From contig NC_081406.1 of the NCBI RefSeq assembly GCF_030272615.1, forward strand, positions 396,886,439-396,950,438: 64,000 bases of DNA, written 5' to 3'. Numbering within the stretch: position 1 is the stretch's first letter; each line of letters starts with the position of its first letter. The translations under genes were made by a program, and so were the position numbers. Shown piece by piece: positions 1 through 11,911 of this stretch. The notes beneath the pieces were generated by a model. The model had not been told where the DNA came from and searched no databases. It saw only the letters and a program-made list of their open reading frames with translations. Source of the stretch: Cryptomeria japonica. Its lineage: Eukaryota; Streptophyta; Pinopsida; Cupressales; Cupressaceae.

Positions 1-749
1 ACCTTTGTACTTGCCTGATCACTTTTGAGTTTTCTCATGAAGTTAGCTACAACAATATCAGAGTCTTCATCTTCTTCAAGAGCAACATCTTCTTTTCCTT
101 TCTTGGTTGAGTTGAATGCAACCTCTCTCTTTGAAGTTTCAACACTTACTATCCTCATCTCATAGGCTGATAGAGAACCAAACAATTCATCCATGGAGAA
201 GGTTTTTAGATCTTTAGCTTCTTCAATAGCAGAGAATTTTGTATCATACCTTGTGGTTAATGATCTCAAAACCTTCTTGACAATAACTTCATCTAAGATT
301 ACCTCTCCGAGGCCTCTTATAGAACTCTCAATTTCATCCACTCTTTGCAGATAGTACCCTATCTTCTCTTCATCCTTAATTTTAAGGTTTTCAAATTGAG
401 CTCTTAGATTCATTTTGGCTTCTTTCACTTTGGTATCTCCTTCATATATACCTTGTAGCTTGTCCCATGTTGCTTTTGTTGATGTGTAGTGCATGACTTT
501 CACAAAATTTGTATCAGACAAGCCACTTAAGATTGCATTCTTAGCTTTGGAGTTTTTATCATATTCCCTTTTAGCATCAGGGTCAGTAGGGGGAGTGGAT
601 GGAATTATATATCCATTCTTTACTGACATCCAAACATCAAAACCAAGGGAAGACAATTATGTCTCCATTCTTCTACTCCATAAGGCATAGTTTGTGCCAT
701 CAAACATAGGTGCTTTAGAAGAGGATTCATTTCTATCCATTATGTTCAT
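1..749 (-). pseudogene. Copia gag (UBN2-type), 3' part cut by window edge
   Basis: Read on the minus strand, this frame starts with MDRNESSSKAPMFDG near 740-749 and shows the usual start of a plant Copia Gag, NYALWSRRMET. A TAA stop follows at about 657 where the family has Tyr. After it the same frame stays open to base 1 and carries the Gag/UBN2 pattern: GLSDTNFVKVMHY, TKATWDKLQGIYEGD, the spacing up to VLRSLTTRYD, and a charged region after it. The family role is the capsid-like protein of virus-like particles. Zinc knuckle, protease and pol would lie beyond the left edge. The 5' neighbours, a primer site and an LTR, are in the expected order. One visible stop suggests a moderately old copy. 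Confidence 0.85.
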
Positions 750-794
750 AAGATATGATCTACCCAAGCTAGAGGAAGCTTTACAATAAGGGAA

Positions 795-812
795 CCTAGC
801 TCTAATATCAAT
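795..812 (-). other. Primer binding site of the left Copia element
   Basis: On the minus strand the sequence ATTGATATTAGAGCTAGG matches, with one or two changes, the plant Copia primer site TGGTATCAGAGC that pairs with the 3' end of initiator tRNA-Met. It sits directly after an LTR end and about 45 bases before the Gag start, as expected. Confidence 0.75.
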
Positions 813-1420
813 TGAAGAACACATGAGATCACTGGGAGGGGGGTGAATCGGTGATAGTAAAAAAAATAAACCTTTAAAACAAATGTGCAAATTCTAATGA
901 GTAGCTAGATTAAATGAACACACACATAAGAGGTAACCACATAACACATATATATACGAGGAAAAAACAATATGGGAAAAACCTTAGTGAGAATAGCTGC
1001 TGGAGTTTACTAGTCCAATCCAGTCTCACAATGAAAAACTTATTACAATAGATTTATGGGCACAAAACCAAAGGAGAACCAACCCCTATGATTTATGAGC
1101 ACCAACTCAAAGGATCACCAACCCCTATTCTAAAAACCAACTCATATTACAAATGATAACAATCAATTATAGTTTAGGTACCATCTTACAAATGAGTTTT
1201 GTAACTCTCTATGCTTCATAATCAACCATGCTTTACTATAACAAGTCTCCAGTCTCTTCTATTCTCTATTAATAGCTACTAATATTTGTGTGTTATCAAT
1301 CTTTCTAAAAAAATTTACACACATAGAATGTCTCTATTGTATTTCTCATCGATTCTCATTTTCTCACTTGAACAATAACAAAACTCTATCTACACACCTC
1401 CATTTTGCTTACATATGAGA
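813..1420 (-). repeat. 5' LTR of the left Copia element (outer end unresolved)
   Basis: The inner end is clear: in plus-strand reading it begins TGAAGAAC next to the primer site, followed by the reverse complement of the ATTCACCCCCCTCCCAGT block and, further in, of the GGTTTTTCCC block. The other Copia LTRs of this window (10846, 14281, 61910) have the same blocks at the same place. The outer boundary cannot be set by eye because the partner LTR is outside the window, so 1420 is a placeholder. Confidence 0.55.
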
Positions 1421-1929
1421 AATCGTATCTTTTAGATAAAATGGATTATTTTTGCATGGACAACTCTCAACAATAAATGTTATCAAATCAGATTTGGAAT
1501 CTGAATTTCTTTATCTCTATTCGATGGCCAACTACGCTATTTCTTATTATCTTCATATCCCACTTCAATATAGAAAATTATTTTTATATTCCTTCAAAAA
1601 ACTACTATCTACAAGAGAGAAAGTCTCATTAATTTCATCATCATGTAGTTTTGGATTCATCACAATGAATGGGTTATTATATTTGTTAGTCTTCACCAAC
1701 TCTATCCCTTGATGTCATTTCATCTGGAAATGTTCTGATGTCTTCATGGCCAAGAGATATCTACACATAGAATCTTCCGATATTGTTCAACCAACATGAC
1801 TAATTCAACTTGTGTCTTCAATCCCAAAATAGATAATTTAATTTACTTTCATAAATGAGTCTCCAGTGGACATATCAGATCTTATTAACAAGAGTTGACA
1901 ACCAACTACAAAATCAGATTGTCTTACAA
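1421..1929. other. No gene seen; possible outer LTR sequence
   Basis: AT-rich sequence with no credible coding frame. Part may belong to the Copia LTR that starts at 813. TCTTCA triplets near 1745 and 1821 are possible LTR termini, but nothing decides between them. Confidence 0.3.
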
Positions 1930-2205
1930 TTATTTTGCATGCTCCACATCATTGATTTTACCTCCTACATCATCTAGTCTTTTTTGATCAAGCACCCCAC
2001 ATGGATATTTAAAATATCGACATCCATAGGCATGAAGATAATTTTTCATTTGGTTGACTTCTCCATTTGGGAAAATTTTGCCCACTCTGTCATCATCACA
2101 ATGAAATGGAGCTACCGCTATAACTTTCACTATCTGCAAGAACAGTTTTGGGTCATGGTGAAATGCCATGTTACACTGAACTCCAAATGGATGTCGATAG
2201 AACAC
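1930..2205 (-). pseudogene. Unidentified 91-codon fragment, protein-like
   Basis: The frame has an amino-acid composition unlike random AT-rich DNA, with clusters such as VIAVAPFHCDDDRVGKIFP and YLHAYGCRYFKYPCGV, two Cys and several aromatic residues, ending in DVGGKINDVEHAK. Reading beyond it quickly meets stops. I do not recognise the family. It could be a fragment of a transposon accessory ORF or of a captured host gene. There is no signal peptide, membrane segment or catalytic motif that I can name. Confidence 0.3.
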
Positions 2206-3005
2206 ACCACAGGTTACATCAAAATGGACAAATCATCGGCAAGACAATGAGTAGGGTACATAAAAAAGAATAAATTTCAGTGTAGCACAAATATTCTACA
2301 TAGCCTAAACAGAGTCATACCAAAAAAAATAGTCTCACCAAAAGAAAATGAGAAATATCACCGAGGGCCCCACATGAATATAACATAACCAATCACGGGA
2401 AGCCTAAAGTTACCACAGCCAAACACACAACCACCACAAAAACACCATAGAGCATGAAGGAAATGGGGTCCACACAACCAACATAGATACCACCACTACT
2501 AGGTCATCACCATGTGCACACTTGAGCCTAAAAATGGAGGGCCCCACCAACAAGAAAGAACAATTTCAATGTAGTAAACAAGATTGTAAAGAGAGGAAGA
2601 AGTTTCACCGAAAAGGCTCCTTACACCAAAATTAAGGATGTCGCCAAGACTTAAACTTGGTCATGATGAAAACTGCCAAACACATGGATTTTGAGCATTT
2701 TCAATCTGCAACATGCACTTGATGATTCCAACATAGAAGTGCATGAATTTCACACATGATCATCATTGCACACCATGAACTCTGCAGCAACACATGTTTT
2801 CTGCCTTTTGCAAGTGTAGCATAACATGATGTGTTATGCACTTCACCCTTATTGACATTAATTGCAACTGTAACTCATATCATCTACAAAAAGCCCTAGT
2901 TGACATCGATGACAACTGAAGAGGAGAAAACAGATTAGAAGGTTAAATGATCAAAACATAACAAAATAAACTTGCAAAATGCTAAAATAGCATGAAAAGA
3001 CTATT
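2206..3005. other. No gene seen
   Basis: A-rich non-coding sequence without repeats that stand out. It may be internal or LTR sequence of a decayed LTR element. No start, splice or domain evidence. Confidence 0.4.
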
Positions 3006-4013
3006 TTACCTTGCTATTTTACCTTCTCCTTTAGATTGAGCTTGATGAAGTGAAGGCGCCCCTTGATAATGCTCCACTTGATGTGCTCCTTGGATTGCTA
3101 GATGTGGATGACTCTCCAATGATGTGCACAACATGAAATGGATTTCAGGAGGATGAAAATGATGAAGCTGCCAAGATGATTTCCTGGGCTCAAAAGGGCA
3201 GCATAAGCTTACTAGATTTCGAGATGTTCTTTGAATGAAGGGATGGAGCCCTTTATTTATAGGAAGAGGAGAGAAAAAAGGATGGCTAGGATGGATTCGA
3301 GATGAAGGGCTAGGATTTACTTGTGAGCTCACACAAGGTCCAAGAGAGGGTGTGGAGACCAAGAAATATACCTTAAAGGCATTTCGTATCTCCACACTCC
3401 ACAAGGTGCATTGGAGGAATTAAATTTTTTTCCAAAAAAGGATATCATGGGGATTGGAGTAATAAAAAAAAGAATTAAAAATTCCTTGGGAGGGGGGATG
3501 CTTGGAGGAATGTGAGATTTCAAAAATCTTACATTCACCTAGGAAAAGAGTATTTAAAAGCAAGGAGTTGACTTTGTGGCTAATCATGCTGATTAGCCAT
3601 TAACGATTCATTAAGAGGGGGATTAGAGGAAATGTTAGGTGGGATTAGGATAATTTGACTAGGAGAGAGAATGAGTGGAGGGAATAAAAAATTAGAAGAA
3701 TAATGTTAAGTGAGTTTAGGGAGTTTATAGAAGAATTTATTAGGTTAATGATGAATTAAGAAGATGATTTGTAGGAATCATGTAGGTTAACTAATTAATT
3801 GAAATTAATTAGCTAAGAGGAAGATTTGTGAGGATTTGATTTTTTAGAAGAATAAAGAAAGGGATTGATTTATTAAATAAATCAATCACATGCTATAGTG
3901 ACAATATTAATTATATTTAATTAATATTGAGGAGAATTTGAATTAGCATAATTAATTGATTAATTATATGAGACATTAAAAATAATTAAAATAATTATTT
4001 TTAAGTGTCTACA
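3006..4013 (+). repeat. Probable LTR of a decayed Gypsy-like element
   Basis: A TATA-like TTTATTTATAGG lies near 3249-3261, followed by a purine-rich, then increasingly AT-rich stretch. The block closes with GTGTCTACA at 4005-4013, which looks like an LTR end (…CTACA pairs with LTR starts of the TGTAG type, as at 39419). The left end cannot be placed. The longer frames on either strand here have no domains and are treated as chance. Confidence 0.35.
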
Positions 4014-4239
4014 ACAACAATGCCAATAGAAAGGCGATCTAAATTTTCTTATGAGGCCATGTCATCGCAATTGAACAATTGATCCCGTCATCCCAATTTA
4101 TCCATGTCCCAAAATTTGCATCAAATTGTTTATGATGAAACAAGTGTCCAAATACAAAAAAATATAAAATAAACTAGCTCGAGAAACAAAGATCTCAGAA
4201 CAAAAAGTACAAAATAATGAAAGTTTAGATTCCAAATAT

Positions 4240-6450
4240 CCAAAATGTTTCTAAAATTTAAAGGTCCAAATCTAAATCTTGAGCCTGTTGATGTAAAAGT
4301 GTTCATCACACGATTAGGCATACTAGCTCTCATCTCACAAATAAATATGATGAGACAATTTCAAGCAGCGAGCACAAATTTTAACCAAATCCCAAATCAA
4401 ACCTCATTCAACCAGACCCCAAGTGAAACCTCATTTGATCAAACTCTGTTCAATCAAATCTCGAATGAAAACTTATTCAATCTGACACAATCGCACAACA
4501 ACCTAACACATCAACAACCAATGGTCTAACATATCTAGGCAATGGTCCAACATTTCAAACCAATGCAACCAATGGTCAAACATATCTAGCCAACATAATC
4601 AATGGTGCAATTTCAACAATATGCTCAACCAACCACATGATGTTAACAATTGGTTCAACCAACTGAGGAGTGTCAATGACAAAGGCGGTCAAAAAATACA
4701 CAACTACTACTAGAAATTCAAAAACAAAATTTGCAACTCACACTAGCCCAAATTTCAAACATGTTTGATCAATTTGACCAAGTCCCAAATCCAATCCCAT
4801 TCAACCATCCCAATACAATATCAAAATGTAATACTGAAACAAAACCAAATCATTTTCAAACAAGTGCAAAATCAAAACCCAACCATGTGAAAACCCTGCA
4901 AGGATTCAAATGCCTCTCCAAAGAAAGATATCTCTTTAAGACATCTTCTAAAGAGAATCCTAAGCGATTATTTTGAGAAAGATCAAAATCATGCACCCAT
5001 GTCTAGCAACAAATCCTCCCCTCATAAAAAAATTGACTCTCAGTGGCTTCTATTCCTACACCTTTTGAAGCTTTCCAAGAAACTTCCATATCATCCTCAT
5101 CAAACAATACACCCAAGGATGAAATATCCCAAGGGCTATCCACAATTGATTGCCAAGGTAATCCAATTCATGATGCAAGTCCCTTATATGTATCAGAAAT
5201 CCTAGATCTAATGCCATTGTGTGCTTCATTTCCCATCAAACCTATTTCATAGGATCCCATTCAAAGTCCATCTCCCTCATGTAAAAGCATTTATCCCTTT
5301 CCTAAATCGCTTGTGTATATCCAAAGTCCAACCCCATGTCAAGAAGATAAATTAGAGAACAAACAAAAGAGTCCTAAAACAAATCAAGATCAAGATCTTG
5401 AAATCTTATCATTCCATCCAATTGTTGACTAGGATCCTATCTTCCAAGACACTCATGATGATCCCCCTATTTTTGTCCATTCTATCCAAGAACACAACAC
5501 CTTTCCAAGTCCCATTGGCATTATATTCCATGAACATGGTCAAGATATCCCTTTCATTCTTCCTAATGATTCCATTGAAAGTCAAGAGCAGAGTACCTTT
5601 AAAGAGTAATCTAGTGAGCTTCCTCCTTGTCAAGATCACTGTATCCTTTCAGCTTGATGTCCATCATAAGACCTTATCATCTCTTTAAATCCCCCACAAG
5701 ATTTTTTTTTTTCCTCCATCTCCACGTCCTAATCCTCCATATACACTCCAAGATCTCATTTGTTTTGTTGGTCCCATTATTCCTCCCATTCCATCTCATG
5801 AAAATAATGTTATTGATCCTAATCCCTCTTATGATCTTGATCCCCCTCATGATTCTAACATGTTGGTGCAAGATGTTCATGAATCCCCTACATGCATAAT
5901 GGGTTCCTCCACTTTGGTCCAGCTTGATCTAGTTCATGATCCCATCATTTATTGCATATCATATCCACCTTATAGTAAAATCGCACCTTCTTCCTAAAGC
6001 AATGAGTATCCTATAGGTCAAAATATTTATAAAGGAAAAGGGGTAGACCTTCACAATCAATAACCACTCCATATCAAAGAAAATATTAATTTTCATGGCC
6101 TCAGTGACATTCCTCAAGACATTAGTATCCCTACCAAACCTAAATCCAAATATATGCTTAGCCCTTCATCCCTTCCATCCATCTTAGGCTCTTATATCCC
6201 TTTGTCCCTTGTGTAGGATCAGAAAAAGAACACATCTTTGAGTACCTTCCATCCATCGAAAATACTTTCATATCATTCTTATCCATCCACACATTCCTTT
6301 CCCCCTCCTAGCAATTTGGATGGCAAGCATAAAATTCGTAAGTCCAACAATCCACATGTATTCAAGGATCAACATGTCAAAACAAAGAAAAATATGATCC
6401 AAAAAGAAAAAAAAATCCAAAAGGCCACAAAGGACCATTGAGAAAATTAA
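4240..6450 (+). pseudogene. Degenerate Pro/Ser/Asp/His-rich reading frame, unidentified
   Basis: Pieces of one reading frame can be followed across frameshifts. First comes a Gln/Asn-rich part with repeated NQTPSETSFDQT-like units (about 4350-4520). Then follow long runs rich in Pro, Ser, Asp and His (about 5040-6200), with segments such as HDDPPIFVHSIQEHNTFPSP, and a Lys-rich end near 6440. No zinc knuckle, protease or polymerase motif is present. Position and style suggest the gag/spacer part of a decayed Gypsy-type element, but I cannot assign it. Stops are frequent, so it is not a functional gene. Confidence 0.35.
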
Positions 6451-7849
6451 ATAAAAGTCAAAATATATATGGATTCCTAAATCCCTTGTGCAAGCAATGC
6501 ATTCCAAGGAACCACAAAAACATGAAAAATAAAAAACAATGTGGATTCCTAAGTGGCTAATAGAAGCATAACAATCTAAAGAAAAATCAAAATTGGCATC
6601 CAAATTTTCTATTCCTTCATCCAAACCTTTCAAATATATTCCTCCATCACCTCCTCCATCCATTTTGGGTCCTTATGTCCCCAAATCCCTAGCCATTTCT
6701 CCATCCAAATCTCAATAGCCAAAATCCACTCTTCCTACATCAGTCCACCACCCCTCAAGGTGTGTGCCAATGTTGATCTTGCCTGCATTTCCATTTGCTC
6801 AAGCACAATTCTTCCAATATCCTATCCATTATCTAATGCATATTTTCCATACCTATTTCCCTTTGATATAATCTTTCGGATAAATCATTATCTTAGTCCC
6901 ATCTCATTTTCATGTCATTATCTTGGCAACATCTTTTAGCATAATTTTAGTAGTCATGGTCCATTTTTTAAGGATACTATCTGAACAACAAGATGCTTGA
7001 GTCCTTTTTCCATCCCCTATCATGTGTCCATTTTTTTCTAAGAAGTCAAAATATTATTGAAAAAGAAAAAAATCATCACCTTGGTGAAAACCTGGCAAAT
7101 AGCCGCTAAAAAAAAGAAAAAAAATATATGAACAAAAAAGTAAAGAAAAATAATTCATTCACTGGTGAAAACTTGGAAAATAGGCATCATGTGTAATCTA
7201 TGAACTTTGTGCATACTATACTTGGGGGAAAGTTTCATTTATGCTATCCTATCATATCCTATTTTACCCCTATCATACCCTCCATTATCCTATTGTACCT
7301 CATGTCCATATTCTCGAATCCCTTTTTCAACTTTGATCTTGACAAGGCTGAGGATCTTCATGAACTTCATGCATCTTGTTGACATCTTTCAGTCTATCAC
7401 AAATTTTGGTCTTTATCCATTACCTTATTACAACCTTTTGTTTATATTCATTGGCTTATTAAAACCTTCTGTCACTATCTCTTAGCCTATTGCAACCTTC
7501 AGTCCATATCCCTTATCCATTTTTGATCTTGCTTATCCTATCCATATCTTATCATTGTCCATACACTCTTTTACATCCCTTGATCTCGATTCAACATAAG
7601 GATGTAAAATGTAAAACATGGTTTCAAAAACCTCTTGACATGTCCCTCATGCCATGCCATTGCTGTACATTGTTATATCCAATCCCTTATCTATCGCACG
7701 ATAGCCCTTAAAAATTGAATCCACTTTGTCTTGATAATAAATGACCTCTGTCTTCCCTCTATCCGTCAACATTTCAGCAAGCTTATTTATCCATTCATCA
7801 AATTCCTTTCCTTGCTAGACACTGGGGCAAATTAATACTTTAATGTCCT
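6451..7849. other. No gene seen; decayed retroelement sequence
   Basis: AT-rich sequence with two copies of a short motif of the type GGTGAAAACYTGG near 7081 and 7162, separated by an A-rich spacer. The frames between 7200 and 7710 are hydrophobic because of TAT/CCT-rich DNA and show no domain. CTAGACACTGGGGCAAA near 7816 looks like a retroelement non-coding boundary, but I cannot prove it. Confidence 0.35.
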
Positions 7850-8110
7850 TAAAAATCAATAAAAATCAAATAAATTCTTGAAAGAATCAATAAAAATCAA
7901 ATAATATCTTGATAAAATCAATAAAATTCAAATAAAGTCCTTAAAAAATCAATAAAAATCAACTAAAGTCCTAAAAATCAATAAAAATCAAATAAAGTCT
8001 TAAAAAAACCAATAAAAATCATAAAACGTCCTGAAATAATCCTTAAAAAATCAAATAATGTCTTTAAATATATAAAATAAAAACATCATAAAATTCTTGA
8101 AAAAAGAACA
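7850..8110. repeat. Degenerate tandem repeat, unit about 30 bp
   Basis: The unit reads roughly AATCAATAAAAATCAAATAA plus AGTCCTTAAA and recurs about eight times with small changes and indels between 7850 and 8110. It is low in G and has no coding potential. Confidence 0.7.
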
Positions 8111-9403
8111 AAAAATCAAAATGTTAAAAAAACCTAAAAATTGGAAAACATCAAAACCCAAAAACAATTGCAATCGTTTTTATTTTCATTAATAAACTAT
8201 CCCTTTTGTACATAGACAAAAATTTGAGTGGACGTCAAACAGAAAACACAACAAACACTGTGCTTCATGAAATCACATGATAATAGATGAACTATTCAAT
8301 CAACCAAGCTTTAAAACTGATCCAATTTTTGTATTAGTCACCATTAGCATCAACATTATCATGGGTCTTATACAAGGTGTAGTGTACTCGAAACCAAACT
8401 ATGTCCTATCTTAGACGGGGTGTTGCATTCCTTGAAACCAGGTAGCATGATCGTCCCATCATCCCCACAATGTTATCACTTTTGACAACAAGATCAGAAT
8501 GTTTGTTTGACTTGTTTGAATTTGTGACTCTTATCTTTCATTGATTTATCTTCGATGATGTTCCTATGTTTCTTGATGATGTCATTGAGTGATTTAGAGT
8601 GGCCGAGATGGCTCATGATCTTTTGTTTGTCTTTTGTGTGCGAGATGTTTTCATAGATCTGGGGCAAGTATGTCTTGGGTGTCTATGTTGGCACGTTCAC
8701 ATTGCGGTTGTCAAACATACCTTGACCTTTGACACACATCATGTCTTAGGATGGTTGAACCATTCCTTGCTAGTGCTATGTCTATTTTATGCAAAGGTAT
8801 TTCATTATCGCGTTGGATTTCATTGCCATGATGCATCACATCTATTTTTCCATATCAAATAAAGGTTCTCACCTACTATTAACATTTGTGAGAGCAATTT
8901 TTCTTCATCACTAACTGTTCTTTGTCTAATTTACTCTCACTAACATTTCTTCTACTAGTCCTTTCTCTCAGTTTGATCTAATAATCCAGTATGCCAATAG
9001 AAATTTGCATCCTACATTCATTGACTAACACATTATGAATATCATAATCATTTATTATATCACATAAAAATGAAACAACACATTTGCATGCTATCATTAC
9101 TCATTACATTACATAAAGAATAGCAAAATGCAAAAACAAGTGAATTTTCATCCATTGCATCACATGAAGAGCATATAAGACATTTATACATGGCATCATA
9201 TAGGAAGAGCTAAAATGCATATCATAAACATTGTTGCATATTATATAATATATATCTCTAAAGTATCATAGTACAAAATCACACTGTCTATGTCAAGCAT
9301 GGCCCGCAGGCTCAGTACATAATAGCAAAAAGTGTCTACATCAAGATGAGTACCTAAATCTTTGTCATCGGGAACTCTCTTTATCCTATTGGCCTCTGTC
9401 TTA
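8111..9403. other. No gene seen between the tandem repeat and the PMD remnant
   Basis: Non-coding AT-rich sequence. The plus-strand frame at 8599-8862 has no recognised domain and is probably chance. The part close to 9403 would be the 3' flank of the minus-strand PMD pseudogene. Confidence 0.35.
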
Positions 9404-9541
9404 TCATGAGGAAGAAGATCCTCCTGTCCCTAGTCCTCTGTATGGTGGTCGCCCCTGCCCAATCACTCCCATGCTGCTTTGTGTCTTCCGAGAGTGAGAT
9501 CTTCTCTCTATCCTAGACCGTGACCGATATGATGGTGCTCT
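9404..9541 (-). pseudogene. C-terminal end of split PMD-like pseudogene
   Basis: On the minus strand, entering from 9541, the frame reads RAPSYRSRSRIERRSHSRK, an Arg/Ser-rich tail, and ends at a TGA at 9404-9406. On the far side of Copia-1 the minus-strand frame of the PMD pseudogene arrives at 27632 with GTVPREQ in the same phase, so the two parts join in frame once the transposon is removed. This fixes the orientation of the interrupted gene and the insertion point of the 18-kb nest. Confidence 0.65.
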
Positions 9542-10893
9542 TCTTGGACATTGTTGCTTCTAGGATATGTTGTTATCATTGATATCAACATATTCCAATT
9601 ATTTATTGCTTTGGTGGTTTTAGATTGGTTTATTGGGATCATGGTTCAGTATATGGAGTATTTCGAGTATCATTATATCTTTCTGTATTGGTTTTAAAGA
9701 TTCAAGAGCTTAATTGATCATATCATATGATCTGGTTCATAGTTTGGTTCTTCTAAATAATGCTTTGCAGAGTTAGGTATTTCCTCCGATATATTCCGGT
9801 GTGATAAAATCTTGAGTTACGATTTTGGGAGATTGTTTGGGATGTTCATGTGTATCTTTTCATTTCATATGGTTTTTTATTTGGTACTTCGAAAGTTATC
9901 TTTCCTCATGGCAATTGTTGTTTATTGAGTATTCTTGAGTTTCAGATGTTGATTGATGAAGATTTGATAAGTGGTGTTGGTGTAGCTATTACAGATGATT
10001 CTAATTTACTTTCTGGTGTTTCCTAATTATGTCCTATTTTTTTTATGATCTACATTGATCATTGTGCATGGTTTTGGTGTTTTGTTTATCTAGTGGTGTT
10101 CTTCATGATATGAAACCTATTTGGTGGTTTAGTGTGTTGCGGTTGATCTTGGAGTTGATTCTGGTGGTGTTGCGTGTTTGAGAATTTGATTTGGATATGT
10201 TATGTCATAATATTGGTCCGGTGGTCGATCTTTGTATCAGATGATGAGATTTTGTAATTAGGTCTTTTTTGGGTTGAGATGACCTTGTTGTCAAGGTTGA
10301 TGATCGGTATATATAGATGAGTTATTCATGTAATTTTATGTGTTGATGAAGTGTCTACATTATCAAAGAATGGTAAAGGTGTGAATAGGCAAATACATCC
10401 TTCGACATTGTGATTGAGCAGAGATTGAAGTGTCGCAAAGCAGACAAATGTGCTTAACTGAAACTATCATCAGGCATTTGCAAATGCTATTCTTTAAGTT
10501 CATTTGATTTCGGATTGTTGTCTCAATATTTTGTAAGTCAGTGAGACTTCCTTGTAAGGTAGTGAACCTTCCTTGAGGGTTGTAGCCTTCTAGGTTATTG
10601 TATTTTGAGAAGTGAGCTCTAGGTAGTGAGTCTAAATGCATGTGCATTCCCCATTGTAATTATTTTCACATACTACTATAGAGTATCATCTTATTGTGGG
10701 AAGTTTCCCATCGTGGTTTTTCCCTTAACTGGGTTTTCCACGTCAAAATATTGGTGTTGTGTGTTGTTCTATCAATTTTCTTATGTTTGTTATTGCTATA
10801 GTTAATCAGATTTATATTTGAGGTTAAGTTTTCTAATCATATGAAAATTGATTCACCCCCCCTCTCAGTTTTACTTCATTGTTGTTGCCAACA
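9542..10893 (+). repeat. Copia-1 5' LTR
   Basis: Starts TCTTGGACATTG (the partner LTR has TGTTGGACATTG) and ends TTGTTGCCAACA directly before the primer site. It aligns along its whole length with 24687-25050 plus 26616-27631. One visible length difference is a short TATATATA at 10309 that has grown to a long (AT)n run in the 3' copy at 27022. The conserved ATTCACCCCCCCTCTCAGT block is at 10850-10869. Confidence 0.88.
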
Positions 10894-10910
10894 ATTGGTA
10901 TCAGAGCTAG
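10894..10910 (+). other. Copia-1 primer binding site
   Basis: ATTGGTATCAGAGCTAG directly after the 5' LTR is the standard plant Copia primer site complementary to initiator tRNA-Met. Confidence 0.93.
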
Positions 10911-10949
10911 ATCCTCCGAAAGAAGCTTAATTGCTTGAGGTGATCCGTG

Positions 10950-11911
10950 ATGGCAACTGGAGCTGTTATTTTTAAGGAGAGTCTGAGATTTGATGGAAGT
11001 AACTATTATATATGGAAGAACCAGATGGAGGTGCACTTGAAATTTCTCGGAGAGGATTACTAGAAAATTACAAAGGATTCCTATTATGTTCCTGAAAATG
11101 GACCGGCTACTGCTATTGAGATCAAGGATGTTGAATATAGAATTAGAGCTAAGAAAGCATTTCTGAGTGCCTTGACTGATTCAGAGATGACTAATGTGAT
11201 GGGACTTTAGATTGCACATGAGATATAGGAGAAGCTTGAGAACTTGTATGAAGGAGATAAACAAGTAAAATTTGTTAAGTTATAGAGTTTGAAAGGGAAG
11301 TATGAGACGCTGAAAATGGGAGAAGATGAGAACATAACATCCTTCATGGCTAAGGTGAATGAACTTGTCCTAGGTATCAAATGTGCTAGTGGAACCCTTG
11401 AAGAAGATTAAATTGTTGCTAAGGTGCTCAAATTATTACCTCCCGCTTACAAACATAAGGTAGTTGTTATTGATGAGATCCAAAGTGTGCATATTGTGAC
11501 AAGAGATATGTTGGTTGGAAAGATTGCTGCATTTGAACTGAGCGAATTTGGTGAATCACATGGAAAGTCTAAGACAATATTTAGAGAATCTATATCTGGA
11601 AAGAAAAATTATGATTCAGAAGAATGCTAGAATATCTAGATATGAAAGAGAGAAGAGAGATGGGAGAACAAGAAAGAGAATTGGATGAGATTAAATCATT
11701 GATTGCCTGGAGATTGCATAAAGGAGTTGGTAAGTATGATGGCAAATTGCCTCTAAAATTTTTCTCTTGCAATAAGGTAGGACATTTTGCTTCTAGGTTC
11801 CCAGAGAGAATGTCTAAGTATAATAGGCATGATAAATTTGATAAGCATGATAGATATGAGAAGCATGAGAAGTATGATAAGACTTACAAGCCTAACCAGA
11901 AGTACAGATGA
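10950..11911 (+). pseudogene. Copia-1 gag with broken zinc knuckle
   Basis: ATG at 10950 opens a frame with LRFDGSNYYIWKNQMEVHL, then the UBN2 Gag pattern (LENLYEGDKQVKFV, GKYETLKMGEDENITSFM, VLKLLPPAYKHKV). At least five stops interrupt it before 11424. Each fits a single C-to-T or G-to-A change from Gln or Trp (for example CAG to TAG in MGL*IAHEI*EKLE). The zinc knuckle near 11760-11800 reads FFSCNKVGHFASRFPER: the first and last metal-binding Cys are Phe, so it could not bind zinc. A charged His/Lys/Asp run follows (about 11820-11910). Confidence 0.85.

Noticed and set aside
3006-3404. 132-codon minus-strand frame as a gene
   Set aside because: His/Pro/Ser-rich without domain, overlaps a TATA-like LTR region and opposing frames.
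7200-7711. Hydrophobic plus-strand frames as membrane proteins
   Set aside because: Composition follows from CCT/TAT-rich DNA, frames overlap and break, and no start context or homologue is apparent.
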